DNA of 34,253 bases from Deltaproteobacteria bacterium (GTDB taxonomy: Bacteria > Desulfobacterota > Desulfobulbia > Desulfobulbales > JAGXFP01). The position numbers and the translations under genes were made by a program. The stretch is taken from positions 1 through 34,253 of the forward strand of contig JAGVGT010000086.1 of assembly GCA_020056965.1 (NCBI GenBank), read 5' to 3'. Of this stretch, positions 1-9,200 are shown one piece after another; position 1 is the stretch's first letter, and each line of letters starts with the position of its first letter. The notes beneath the pieces are model-generated. The model was not told where the DNA came from. It did no database searches and saw nothing but the letters and a program-made list of their open reading frames with translations.

Positions 1-243
1 GCCGTCGTCCACCGTGGACACGCCCTGCAGGCTGAGCGGTTGGAGGATCGTCTGGCGCTCGAAGCCGTCTTCGGCCTGCTCGAGCTTGATCTGCATCGTG
101 CCGCCGGGGGTGTTCTGCACCACGATCACGGACACGTTCATGCACCGCGAGCGCTGCATCGACTTGAGCAGCAGGTCGCGCGCACGGGCATCTGGCCAAG
201 GGCCGGCGAGTGCCGCGCACGTGGCGACGACGAGGGCGAGACC
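1..243 (-). other. Foreign in-frame tail after FtsY: probable assembly chimera
   Basis: After FtsY residues EFARALL the frame continues as a hydrophobic segment (GLALVVATCAALAG), an A-x-A-type cleavage site (DARA) and then about 58 residues beginning RDLLLKSMQRS. That is the layout of a Sec signal peptide followed by the start of a periplasmic protein, not of an FtsY C-terminus. The mature part loosely recalls the N-terminus of RseB/LolA-type proteins, but this is only an impression. The junction near 241-256 falls where both proteins could read ALLG/ALLGLAL, so a short shared sequence could have joined two genomes during assembly. A true gene fusion cannot be excluded. Confidence 0.6.
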
Positions 244-1203
244 CAGCAGCGCCCTGGCGAACTCGCCCGGCTCAAATTCCCGCAGGTCGCCGAGCTGCTC
301 GCCCACCCCGATAAAGCGAATGGGAATCTTCAGCTCCCGACAAATGTTGACGACAATGCCGCCCTTGGCCGTGCCGTCCAGCTTGGTAAGGATCAGGCCG
401 GTGATCTCCACTGCCTCATTGAACAACCGGGCCTGGGAAATGGCATTCTGGCCGGTGGTGGCATCGACCACCAGCAGCACCTCGTGGGGGGCGCCGGGGA
501 TCTTCTTGCCTATCACCCGCTTGATTTTTTTGAGTTCCTCGACCAGATTGACCTTGGTGTGCATGCGGCCGGCGGTGTCGATGATGATCACCTCGCTCTC
601 CCGGCCCCGGTTCGATTCGAGGGCGTCAAAAACCACCGAGGAGGGATCGGCCCCGGCCTCGCGCGCCACCACCTCCACCCCCACCCGCTCACCCCAGATC
701 TGCAGCTGCTCGGTGGCGGCGGCCCGGAAGGTGTCGGCCGCCACCAGCAGAACCTTGCGGCCGTCCTGGTGGAACTTGTGGGCCAGTTTGCCGATGCTGG
801 TGGTCTTACCGACCCCGTTCACCCCCAGGACCATGATAACCAGGGGACCGGCATCGGGAAAATTCAGTTCGTGGCCAGCCGCCGGGGCGCGCAGGTACTC
901 GGCGATCTTCTCACGGAAGATCGCCTTCAAGGCGGCGCCGTCGGCCAATTCGTCCCGGGCGGCCAGCTGCCGGGCGCACTCCAGGAGCTCCTGGGCGGTG
1001 GTCACCCCAAGATCGGCGGTGATCAGAACCTCTTCCAGCTCGTCAAGCAGTTCCCGGTCGATCTTCTTACGACCCCGCAGGAGGTCGTTGACCTTGTCCA
1101 GAAAAGAACTCCTGGTCCGGGCCAACCCCTGTTTGAGCGGGGTCGCTGCTACTTCGGCCGCTACTTCGGCCCCTGCCAATTTTTTCTTAAACCAACCGAA
1201 CAT
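1..1203 (-). CDS. ftsY: Signal recognition particle receptor FtsY (3' end abnormal, runs off the window)
   Basis: FtsY is the SRP receptor GTPase that docks ribosome-SRP complexes at the inner membrane for co-translational insertion. The reading frame starts at the ATG at 1201-1203, 19 bases after the ispH stop, with a G-rich stretch just upstream as a weak ribosome site. Visible motifs in order are the N-domain helices, the P-loop GVNGVGKTTS, DTFRAAA, DTAGR, TKLDGTAKGG and the closing GVGEQLGDLREFEP. The acidic A-domain is almost absent, as in many short FtsY proteins. The family normally stops a few residues after the position reached near base 244. Here the frame stays open to base 1 and reads a hydrophobic, signal-peptide-like stretch and then an unrelated domain (see the entry for 1-243). 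The NG domain itself is complete, so the identification is secure; the C-terminus is not. Confidence 0.93.
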   Translation of the reverse strand, partial: MFGWFKKKLAGAEVAAEVAATPLKQGLARTRSSFLDKVNDLLRGRKKIDRELLDELEEVLITADLGVTTAQELLECARQLAARDELADGAALKAIFREKIAEYLRAPAAGHELNFPDAGPLVIMVLGVNGVGKTTSIGKLAHKFHQDGRKVLLVAADTFRAAATEQLQIWGERVGVEVVAREAGADPSSVVFDALESNRGRESEVIIIDTAGRMHTKVNLVEELKKIKRVIGKKIPGAPHEVLLVVDATTGQNAISQARLFNEAVEITGLILTKLDGTAKGGIVVNICRELKIPIRFIGVGEQLGDLREFEPGEFARALLGLALVVATCAALAGPWPDARARDLLLKSMQRSRCMNVSVIVVQNTPGGTMQIKLEQAEDGFERQTILQPLSLQGVSTVDDG

Positions 1204-1222
1204 GGGTTACCCCCGAGTAAAT

Positions 1223-2953
1223 TCAGCTTAACAGGCTGACCAAGGTGGTCAGCCCGGCGATGATCGGAAAGACCGAGTCCACCGCGAACTCGAGCCGGGT
1301 GGAGTAGGACAGTTTCTCCCTGGCATAGAGCCAGGCGACCGCAAATAAATAACCAACCGCCGGCAACAGCGCCGCCCAAGCCACCGGCAGCACCCCGGAT
1401 AGCGGCCCGCCGGCCAGCAGCAGGACCAGGATTACCATCAATCCGTAGAGGAGCCGCAAGGTTTTGTCGCGGCCGATACAGACCGGCAGGGTCTCCTTGC
1501 CGACGATGCGATCCCCCTGGACCTCAAAAACATCGTAGAGAGCGCTACGCACGTAGACCAGGAGCAGCACAAAAACAAAGGCGGCCAGGTTGGCCTGGTT
1601 CCAACCCTCGCCGCGCCCGTATAGCGGCACCACAATAATCACAAAGGCCCAGGCCATGGCCACAAAGAAGGTCTTGGAGCCGGGAATCTCCTTCAACCGT
1701 TTGACCCCAATCACCTCGGCCACCTTGCGGGGGATGAAGCGAACGCTGTAGAGCACCCCGCAAAGACTCATGACCGCCAGGATCGAAGCGGAATAGCCAG
1801 GATACCGGTAAGCCAGCCAGAGGGAGAGACCCAGGGCCAGCCAGGAAATACCAAGCAGGGGGCCGCCGTAGCGGCGCCAAAAGCGTTCACGCAGCGGGTC
1901 GGAAAAACGTCCCAACCCGGAGCCGCTGTACCGATTAAGGTTGTGCATGGCGAAGAGATAACAGCTGACCATAACGAAATGCTCAGGCGCGCAGGCCCGC
2001 CCCATCAGCAGATCCACCGAAGAGGCCAGCACCCCGCCGCCCAGCGCCACGTAAAGATTGCTGGCCATCAGCAGGGCCAGCAACCGCAGGAGAAAGGGGG
2101 TCAGAGGCCCCTCATCCTGGCCGGGAATGGCCTCCAGGGCCTGAACCACCCGGTTGATCATCCAGGAGGGAGTGGAGGCCCCGGCGGTGACGCCGACACA
2201 GTCGAAACGGGCCAGACTGGCAATGTCGAGTTCCGCCTCGGTTTCCACCAGAAAGACCGGCTTGCCCTTTTTCTCGACGATCTCGGCCAGCCGCTTGGTA
2301 TTGGCACTGACCTTGCCGCCCACCACCACCATGGCCTGGACCTGATCGCACAGCTCCAGAACCGCCGCCTGGCGTTTGTGGGTGGAGTCGCAGATGGTGT
2401 TGAAGACCCGGCCATCGGGGAATCGGGCGAGGATGATCCCGCTCAAAAGCTCGAAGGAGGGATCGTCCTGGGTGGTCTGGCTGACGATGATGTAGGGTTC
2501 GGACACCGTGATGGACCGGGCCTCGGCTTCGTTACTCACCACCTGGCCCGCTGCACCGGCGTAGCCCAGCAAGCCCTCGACCTCGGCGTGGTTGCGGTCG
2601 CCGATGATGATGGTGCCGCAACCCTCCTTGCGGTGGCGGCTGATGATGGCCTGCACCTTCAAAACCCGGGGACAGGTGGCGTCGTAAATCCGGGCTCCGG
2701 AGGCCGCCAACTTGGCCTTCCGTTCGGGCGGCACCCCGTGGGCCCGGATGATCACCGTACCCTGGCGCTGGTCGGGGATCTCCTTGAGCACCTCAACCCC
2801 GCGCTCGGCCAGCAGATCGAGGACCTGGGGGTTGTGGATCAAAGGCCCATAGGTGGCGATCCGGTCATCCTTGCGGACCAGGTCCAGGGTGGCCTCCACG
2901 GCCCGCCGCACCCCCATGCAGAAGCCGGCATTTTTTGCTAAGATGACTTTCAT
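1223..2953 (-). CDS. ispH: IspH (4-hydroxy-3-methylbut-2-enyl diphosphate reductase) fused to a UbiA-like prenyltransferase domain
   Basis: The first ~283 of 576 residues are a full IspH, the [4Fe-4S] enzyme that makes IPP and DMAPP in the last step of the MEP pathway. The three cluster cysteines are visible at about 12 (GFCMGV), 94 (DATCP) and 188 (NTICDSTHK). Substrate residues are H40 (LIHNP), H72, H122/E124 (NHAEVEG), the SAN motif at 216-218 and S260. From about residue 284 a polytopic membrane domain follows, with roughly eight or nine hydrophobic helices. Its second polar loop reads YDVFEVQGDRIVGKETLP, matching the second aspartate-rich motif of UbiA prenyltransferases. The first UbiA motif position holds NLNRYSGSGLGRFSD, a weaker match. 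IspH alone is usually ~280-320 residues, so the length supports a real fusion. The gene precedes ftsY and is divergent from the DUF2156 gene. Confidence 0.93.
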   Translation of the reverse strand: MKVILAKNAGFCMGVRRAVEATLDLVRKDDRIATYGPLIHNPQVLDLLAERGVEVLKEIPDQRQGTVIIRAHGVPPERKAKLAASGARIYDATCPRVLKVQAIISRHRKEGCGTIIIGDRNHAEVEGLLGYAGAAGQVVSNEAEARSITVSEPYIIVSQTTQDDPSFELLSGIILARFPDGRVFNTICDSTHKRQAAVLELCDQVQAMVVVGGKVSANTKRLAEIVEKKGKPVFLVETEAELDIASLARFDCVGVTAGASTPSWMINRVVQALEAIPGQDEGPLTPFLLRLLALLMASNLYVALGGGVLASSVDLLMGRACAPEHFVMVSCYLFAMHNLNRYSGSGLGRFSDPLRERFWRRYGGPLLGISWLALGLSLWLAYRYPGYSASILAVMSLCGVLYSVRFIPRKVAEVIGVKRLKEIPGSKTFFVAMAWAFVIIVVPLYGRGEGWNQANLAAFVFVLLLVYVRSALYDVFEVQGDRIVGKETLPVCIGRDKTLRLLYGLMVILVLLLAGGPLSGVLPVAWAALLPAVGYLFAVAWLYAREKLSYSTRLEFAVDSVFPIIAGLTTLVSLLS

Positions 2954-3060
2954 CGGTTGATCAGCTAGAATCCCTTTAAATTACGAGGTCAGCATATTAC
3001 CCATTTTGGATTTTAATGCAATAAACCTCCACACCGGCCGCAGCCTGAAAAGTCTCAAAT

Positions 3061-3951
3061 ATGCACGACTTACTGCCTCTCGACCTCACCACTGCCCCCC
3101 TGGTCAACCGCTATCTGGCCGCCCACCCGCCGGAGGTCTCCGAGTTGACCTTTACCAATCTCTACGCCTGGCGAAAAGACCGGCCGGTCTGGGTTGTGGA
3201 GCTCCCGGAGACCCTGGTCTTCCTGATCCAAACCCCGGAAGGCGGGGCGACAAAGCGGCTGGTCTTCGGGCCTCCGGTCGGCTTCCTGCCTCTGGCCACG
3301 GTCATGGCCCACCTGAGTGAGACAGTGGTCGGCGCCGTCCGCCAGAGCGCGGCCAGTGTGGCAGGTTTGGAACAGACTGCCTTTAAGGTCGCCAGCGACC
3401 GCGCCAACTCCGACTACGTTTACCTAGTCAAGGATCTGGCCGAGCTGGCCGGCCGCAACTACGCGGCCAAACGCAACCAAATCAAGCATTGCCTGCGGGA
3501 TTTTGCCTGCGTCTTCGAAAAGATCAACGCCACCAACCTCGCCGAATGCCGGAATCTGCTGGACCTCTGGTGCGACCTCCGCCACTGCGAGCTGGACCAC
3601 AACCTGAGCGGCGAGTGGCAGGCTTTGCAGGAGACCATGAGCAATTTTCTGGACTTCGGGCTCCTGGGAGGGCTGGTGCGGGTGGATGGGGCGGTGGCGG
3701 CCTTCGCCATCGGTGAGCGGTTGAACCAGGACACCGCGGTCTGCCACTTCGAAAAGGCCCTGCCGGCCATCCCAGGGTTAGGGCAGCTGATCAACCAATG
3801 GTTCGCCGCCCATTGCCTGGGTGATTTCATCTATGTCAACCGCGAGCAGGATCTGGGCCTGCCTGGTCTGCGCCAGGCCAAGGAGAGCTACCACCCCACC
3901 CACCTGGTCGAGAAATTCACGGCCTTCAGAACAATCAATACCCCAGCCTAA
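3061..3951 (+). CDS. DUF2156 / LPG-synthase-C-like (GNAT-fold) protein
   Basis: A 296-residue soluble protein without signal peptide or membrane helices. Its pattern (N-terminal TFTNLYAWR, central RNQIKHCLRDF, LLDLWCDLR, DGAVAAFAIGERL, HFEKALPAIPGLGQLINQWFA, YVNREQDLGLPGLRQAKESYHP) is that of the DUF2156/COG4866 family. This family is related to the tRNA-dependent C-terminal domain of phosphatidylglycerol lysyltransferase and has two GNAT-like folds. The length is the usual one for stand-alone members. The substrate is unknown; transfer of an aminoacyl or acyl group is inference from the fold. The start is the ATG at 3061; no convincing ribosome site precedes it. It is divergent from ispH across 107 bases that must hold both promoters, and converges on the barrel gene. 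Confidence 0.8.
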   Translation: MHDLLPLDLTTAPLVNRYLAAHPPEVSELTFTNLYAWRKDRPVWVVELPETLVFLIQTPEGGATKRLVFGPPVGFLPLATVMAHLSETVVGAVRQSAASVAGLEQTAFKVASDRANSDYVYLVKDLAELAGRNYAAKRNQIKHCLRDFACVFEKINATNLAECRNLLDLWCDLRHCELDHNLSGEWQALQETMSNFLDFGLLGGLVRVDGAVAAFAIGERLNQDTAVCHFEKALPAIPGLGQLINQWFAAHCLGDFIYVNREQDLGLPGLRQAKESYHPTHLVEKFTAFRTINTPA

Positions 3952-4018
3952 AGACAGAGATATCTCACCCAAACCGCTAAGCCGCACCGGCAATGGCCAT
4001 AACCGCAGGAAAACCAGT

Positions 4019-5191
4019 TCAGAAGCTTACCCGGTACTCCAGGAGTAACTGACGGGGCTGACGGCCAAACTCGGTGCCAGGATCAATCCCGGTCGGTTTC
4101 TGGCCCAGCGGGATGCTCCCGGTCAGCGCCAGTTCAGCCTCGTCGGAGAGGGAGTAGAGAAGATTGGCGGAAAAGAGGCGGGAACCATCATCCAGGTCGG
4201 CCAGACCAAACAGGCCGCCGGAAAGCAGCGGGGTGAACTGGTAGCCCAGGCCCAGAGCGCCATAGTGGCGATCATGGTAGAATGCCGTCCCTGCCAGGTA
4301 ACCGTGGTAATAGTACTCCAGCCGCCAGTCAAAATTGTCGGCGTACCGATGTTCGATCCCCAGGGTAAAGCGACCGCCCTCCCCGGCCCCGGATTTTTCC
4401 GCCACCGCATAATGGCCCTCGGCCCGCACCCCCAGCCAGTCGAACAAATCCCCCTGCAGTCCGCCCCCCATCAGGGTGCGATCGCCGACGGTGCCGCCCA
4501 GCAATGACCAGCCGAAACCGCGCCATTCCCGCTGGTACCCGGCCAGCAGGGCGGTGCGCGACCACTCCGGCCCCCCGCTCCAGCCGTTGGCCGAGTCCGG
4601 TTCGGACGTATAGGCCAGGACGGCCAGCAGAGTCACCTGCGAAAGGGCGGCCAGCCGGAGATCGGCGCGGAGCGCATCGACCCCAGGCCGGTAGGTTCGG
4701 AAAAAGCTCTGGGCGGCAAAGGGCGCGAAAAGGTCGTTGGGCGCGAAGTAAAAGGTCGTGGCGAGACTGATCGGCTGCCGCCCCAAGGTCACATCGACAT
4801 CGCTGCCCCGGTACTGGAGGGCCAGGACATCGGTGGTCAGGGCGGCCCGGCTGGCCGTTGAATCATGCTGCTCCCAGGTCAGCAGGCGGCTGCGCTCCAC
4901 CTCTTTCCCAAGCTGCCCGGCCAGGGCCGGCGCCAAAGGGGGCCGACTTCCCGCCGCCTCCAGGAGATTGGCGGTGAGGTGCCACGCCCCCTGCCCAGCT
5001 TCGGCCAGGAAACGAAAGGAGGTGAACCAGGGAAAATCTTCCCGGGTGGTGTAGAGATCATTGCCGGTCGGGTAGGTCGCCTGCCCGCCGCCCAAACTGG
5101 CGAACCCGCCCAGTTGAGCGGCGGCCGACCCGGTGGTCAAAAAAAATCCGCCCACCAAGGCGACAGCCCAAACCAGCCGCGGCCTTTTCAC
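4019..5191 (-). CDS. Outer-membrane beta-barrel protein of an ABC export locus
   Basis: A 390-residue protein with a Sec signal peptide (basic start, hydrophobic core, cleavage probably after GSAAA). The mature part is made of alternating short amphipathic strands rich in Y, W, G and L, and ends in YRVSF with a terminal phenylalanine, the usual BAM recognition ending. No catalytic motif is seen. Its start overlaps the stop of the ATPase gene by 4 bases (ATGA), so the two are translationally coupled. Such barrels recur beside FtsX-type permeases and LolA-like proteins, and this one probably belongs to the same machine as the genes at 14945-18483. Whether it is a pore, a lipid or lipoprotein acceptor, or a structural protein cannot be told from sequence. 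Confidence 0.75.
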   Translation of the reverse strand: MKRPRLVWAVALVGGFFLTTGSAAAQLGGFASLGGGQATYPTGNDLYTTREDFPWFTSFRFLAEAGQGAWHLTANLLEAAGSRPPLAPALAGQLGKEVERSRLLTWEQHDSTASRAALTTDVLALQYRGSDVDVTLGRQPISLATTFYFAPNDLFAPFAAQSFFRTYRPGVDALRADLRLAALSQVTLLAVLAYTSEPDSANGWSGGPEWSRTALLAGYQREWRGFGWSLLGGTVGDRTLMGGGLQGDLFDWLGVRAEGHYAVAEKSGAGEGGRFTLGIEHRYADNFDWRLEYYYHGYLAGTAFYHDRHYGALGLGYQFTPLLSGGLFGLADLDDGSRLFSANLLYSLSDEAELALTGSIPLGQKPTGIDPGTEFGRQPRQLLLEYRVSF

Positions 5192-5886
5192 CGCCGCACC
5201 TCGTCGGCGACCACCCGCCCGTCCTCAAGGCGAATCAGCCGGCGGGCCCGGTCCATGACCCGTTGATCGTGGGTAGAAAAGAGAAAGGTGATGCCCTTCT
5301 CCCGATTCAGCCGCTCCATGATATCGAGCAACCCGGCGGCGGTGGCCGAATCGACATTGGCGGTAGGTTCGTCGGCTAGGACAATGGCCGGCTCCGGCAC
5401 GATGGCCCGGGCGATGGCCACCCGCTGCTGCTGGCCGCCGGAAAGCTCATCGGGCCGCCGGTCGCCCAAACCGGCCAGGCCGACTTCCTCAAGAATGGCG
5501 ACGGTGCGGCGATGCCGCTCCGCTTTGGCCACCCCCTGCAAAGCCAGGACAAACTCGGCGTTCTCGTAAGCGGTCAGCACCGGCACCAGGTTGTAGGCCT
5601 GAAAGACAAAGCCGATCCGGTCCCGGCGCAGTCGGGAAAGGTCGGTACGCGACAACCCGGCCAAATCCCGCCCCTCCAAAACGACCCGGCCGGAGTTGGG
5701 CTCGTCCAGGGCGCCGATCAGATTGAGAACAGTGGTCTTCCCCGACCCGGATGGTCCATAGAGGGCGGCGAACTCGCCCTGGCGCAAGGTAAGCGACACT
5801 TCCCGAACTGCCGGTACCGCCACCTGCCCCTGGTTGTAAGTCTTCGAGACCTGATCCAGCTCGACGATTATCGTTGCTTCATTCAC
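5188..5886 (-). CDS. ABC transporter ATP-binding protein, LolD/MacB family
   Basis: A 232-residue cytoplasmic ATPase of the family that drives FtsX-type mechanotransmission transporters such as LolCDE and MacB. Motifs are complete: Walker A GPSGSGKT (44-51), Q-loop FQ (~95), signature LSGGQQQR (148-155), Walker B IVLADEP (168-174) and the switch histidine in STHD (~206). The start is a GTG at 5884-5886 with AGGAAA a few bases upstream. No permease is adjacent: the two FtsX permeases lie about 9 kb upstream on the same strand, beyond the RHS island. The ATPase is coupled to the barrel gene by a 4-base overlap. I infer that it pairs with those permeases and was separated from them by insertion. 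Confidence 0.93.
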   Translation of the reverse strand: MNEATIIVELDQVSKTYNQGQVAVPAVREVSLTLRQGEFAALYGPSGSGKTTVLNLIGALDEPNSGRVVLEGRDLAGLSRTDLSRLRRDRIGFVFQAYNLVPVLTAYENAEFVLALQGVAKAERHRRTVAILEEVGLAGLGDRRPDELSGGQQQRVAIARAIVPEPAIVLADEPTANVDSATAAGLLDIMERLNREKGITFLFSTHDQRVMDRARRLIRLEDGRVVADEVRR

Positions 5887-6221
5887 GCGGTTTCCTTTTT
5901 TTACTTTGGTTCTTTTACAATCCCCGGTCCTTGCCTTATCACACGACTTCCCAAAATTTATTCTACAAGAAACCGGCTGAGGGATTCGCCTATCCTATAC
6001 AGGGATATCACCTATTGACATAGCCTGGCAAACATAGTCATCTCAAAACTTCTCGATGTCTGAGCAAAACACTATCAATTTCTCCCAATTGACACTTAAA
6101 ACCGCCAGGGGCGTACCAACTTTAGTAGTTAGGATATTACTGATCGTCACATTCAACATCTACCAGCGATATTCACACATGTACTCCAAGTGGCCAAAAA
6201 TTACGTTTAGGGGGTGGGATC
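5887..6221. other. Left flank of the RHS island, non-coding
   Basis: This is a visibly AT-richer stretch between the divergent ATPase and RHS genes. It holds two TTGACA boxes on the plus strand (6015-6020 and 6089-6094), but neither has a good -10 hexamer at 16-18 bases, so no promoter is called. If the ATPase has lost its operon promoter to the insertion, a replacement minus-strand promoter must lie here. A 78-codon open frame at 6056-6292 has no plausible ribosome site and overlaps the RHS start, so it is not counted as a gene. No terminal inverted repeat or target duplication is obvious. Confidence 0.5.
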
Positions 6222-9200
6222 ATGAAAAAAATCGTCGCGTTATTTACCTTGGCATCACTTTTCCTGATTACAGGGAATTCCTATGGGAATAACAGAGAGG
6301 ATTCCGACTCCCACCCTAAGGCTTATTCTCACGCGCATAACGAAGAATATAATAGAGATGAAAACAATAACCAGAGCCAGCCAAAAAATCTGTTAGTGGT
6401 CTTCGGCCCGAAAAAATATGAGAGAATGCGGGGAAAACCAAACGACTTCACCGATTCTTTCAAAAGCGCCGCTCAACAAGCCGTCATTTATGTTGAGAAT
6501 GGCTATTCCACCACGAATAGCAGAAACGATGACGATGCGGTAATCGCCACTATAAAACTGAATGGCAAAAGAATATTTAACTCCGATGATTTTCAGAAGA
6601 ATAATCATTTACTCAGCGAGGATGTTCTCCTTCAGAAAGACAACTCCCTGTCAGTAGAGCTAAAAGGCAACCCCGGCAGTTTTTTAGTCGTTAAAATCGT
6701 TCAAGACGCCCCTCCCGCCACCGTTCCCACGGTGAGCATTTCAGCCGATCCTTCGGCTGTCCATTCCGGTGAAACAAGTACCCTGAACTGGGTTTCCACC
6801 AATGCTGATTCCTGCGTGATCGCGCCGGCTATCGGCACTGTGGCCACCAGCGGCGCAGTTCAAGTCTCGGTTTCGCAAACAACGACTTATTCCGTTACCG
6901 CAACAGGACCGGCTGGTCCAGCTACGGCACAGGCCACCATCACTCATCTTAACTCCGCCCCTATTGCGGGATCACAAATTATGACATCTGATGAAGATAT
7001 CTCGATCCCGATCAATTTAGGAGGCTCTGATCTTGATAACGACCAACTTAGCTACACGATACTGACGCCCCCGGCCAATGGTGTCATTACCGGCGCGGCC
7101 CAGGACTGGTCTTACACTCCGAATCCAAATTTTAACGGCAACGACTCTTTCACCTTCAAAGTAAACGATGGCCTGATCGACTCACTCCCGGCCACGGTAA
7201 CAATCAATATAAATCCTGTAAACGATCCCCCACTCGCCGATGCCGGACAGGACAGGGTAATAACCCGAGACGAAACCTTAATATTGGATGCCGATGGTTC
7301 GACCGATGTCGATGGCAACACCTTGGCATATCAATGGTCGTTCACTTCAAAACCTTCCGGCAGTTCTGCCGTGCTATCCGATGCCGCGGCCAAGACCCCC
7401 TCCTTCCTGGCCGATCTATCCGGAGTTTATGAGGTAAGGCTTATCGTCAGTGATGGAACCCTGAGCAGAGAAGATAGTATTGTGGTTGAGGCAACCCCAT
7501 TATCGGTTACCGTCCCTAACCTGACGGGCATTCCCCGGGCCGGAGCCGAATTGCTCATCCAGGCTAGCGGCCTTGCTATCGGGAGCATCAGCAATGCCTA
7601 CAGCGATGTTATCCCGACCGGCTATGCGATGAATCAAAGTCTTAATGTCGGCGAGGTTGTATATGAAAACACCCTTGTCGATCTGGTAATTTCTCTGGGT
7701 CCGCAATTTGCGGCACCAACGGTATCCATTTGGGCCACACCCGAAGCAATCAAACAGGGCGGCTCGACCACACTTTATTGGAATTCGATAGAAGCCCTGA
7801 GTCTGTACATCGACAACGGCATCGGCATTGTTACCAACAGCGGCTCTCTGGAAGTCTCTCCCGTCAACACCACGACCTACACCATTACGGCTTCAGGATC
7901 TCAGGGGTCTACCAGTTCACAGGTGGTGATTGCGGTCCAAGGAAATCCCACCCCCCAGTCGGCAGGATCTTTCGGCGCCCAATACAATGATCTGGTGCCG
8001 CCGAACGCCACAGTCCAATCGTATGACAACAAGCGGTTTGCCTTGATTACCGGCCTGGTTGACGATTTTTCCGGCGGACCGATCTCCGGGGTATCAGTGA
8101 TGGTTAAAGGCCATCCCGAATATGGGACGGTTTATACCGACAGCGCGGGAAGATTCACCATCCCGGTCGAAGGTGGCAGCACAGTTACCATTGCTTATAC
8201 GAAAGCCGGTTTGATTGACTCCCACCGGCAAGTCTACGTACCCTGGAACGATATCGCCATCGCCGAGACAATTCGAATGATCGCGCCTGATAGCGTGGCC
8301 ACGGCCGTGTCATTCGACGGCAGTCCCTCCTCCGTTACAGTTCACCGAAGCATCGAAGTATCTGATGCATTCGGCAGCCGTTCCGCCACCCTGGTTTTCC
8401 AGGGGAACAACCGGGCTTATGCTGTAAATGAACTTGGAGAAATCCTTCATGAGTTGCCCGCCATCACTGTCCGGGCTACCGAGTACGCTACCCCGGAGAC
8501 CATGCCCTCGGACCTGCCGCCCACCTCCGCCTACACCTATTGCGTTGAACTTTCCGTGGACGGCGTCAAGAGGGTCAGGTTCGACAAACCGGTTACTGCC
8601 TGGGTCGATAACTTTCTGGGCTTCGATGTCGGGACGATCGTTCCGGTCGGCTATTACGACCAGGACCGGGGCGTCTGGGTTCCGTCGGACAACGGGGTGG
8701 TGGTACGTCTTCTTGATTCAAATAACGACGGTATCGTTGATGCCCTGGACGCAAATGACGATAACCAACCCGATGACCTCAACAGCAACGGCTCATATGT
8801 TGATGAGGTAACCGGTTTGAGGGACCCCGCAAGTTATGCTCCAGATTCAACCTTCTGGCGGGTCTCGATAACACATTTCACCCCCTGGGACTGCAACTGG
8901 CCTTATGGCCCACCCCACGATGCGATTTCTCCCAATCCGCAAGGACTTCCCTATGTCGATAAGCAGGATAACGGTACAATTTCGAACGATGTTCAATGCA
9001 CCAATTCATATATCAATAAACGAAGCCGTGTGTACCACGAGGACATTCCAGTAGCGGGAACCGATATCTCCCTTCATTATGCAAGTTTCCGCGCCAAAGG
9101 GTACAAGACGATTATTGCCGTGCCTGTAAGTGGCCCCACAGTGCCGGGTAGCCTAAAAGGCATCGTTATTCGCCTGACAGTCGCTGGACGGTTATACGAA

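Noticed and set aside
14-1239. Two long plus-strand open frames of about 400 codons opposite ftsY
   Set aside because: They are antisense shadows of the GC-rich ftsY frame; the minus-strand translation shows all SRP GTPase motifs, while these show low-complexity, unrecognisable protein.
1943-2941. Plus-strand open frame of 332 codons opposite ispH
   Set aside because: It is rich in His, Gln, Gly and Asp with no family resemblance, and lies wholly inside the IspH-UbiA gene in reverse.
6056-6292. 78-codon plus-strand open frame before the RHS gene
   Set aside because: It has no ribosome site, overlaps the RHS start in another frame, and its sequence has no recognisable domain.
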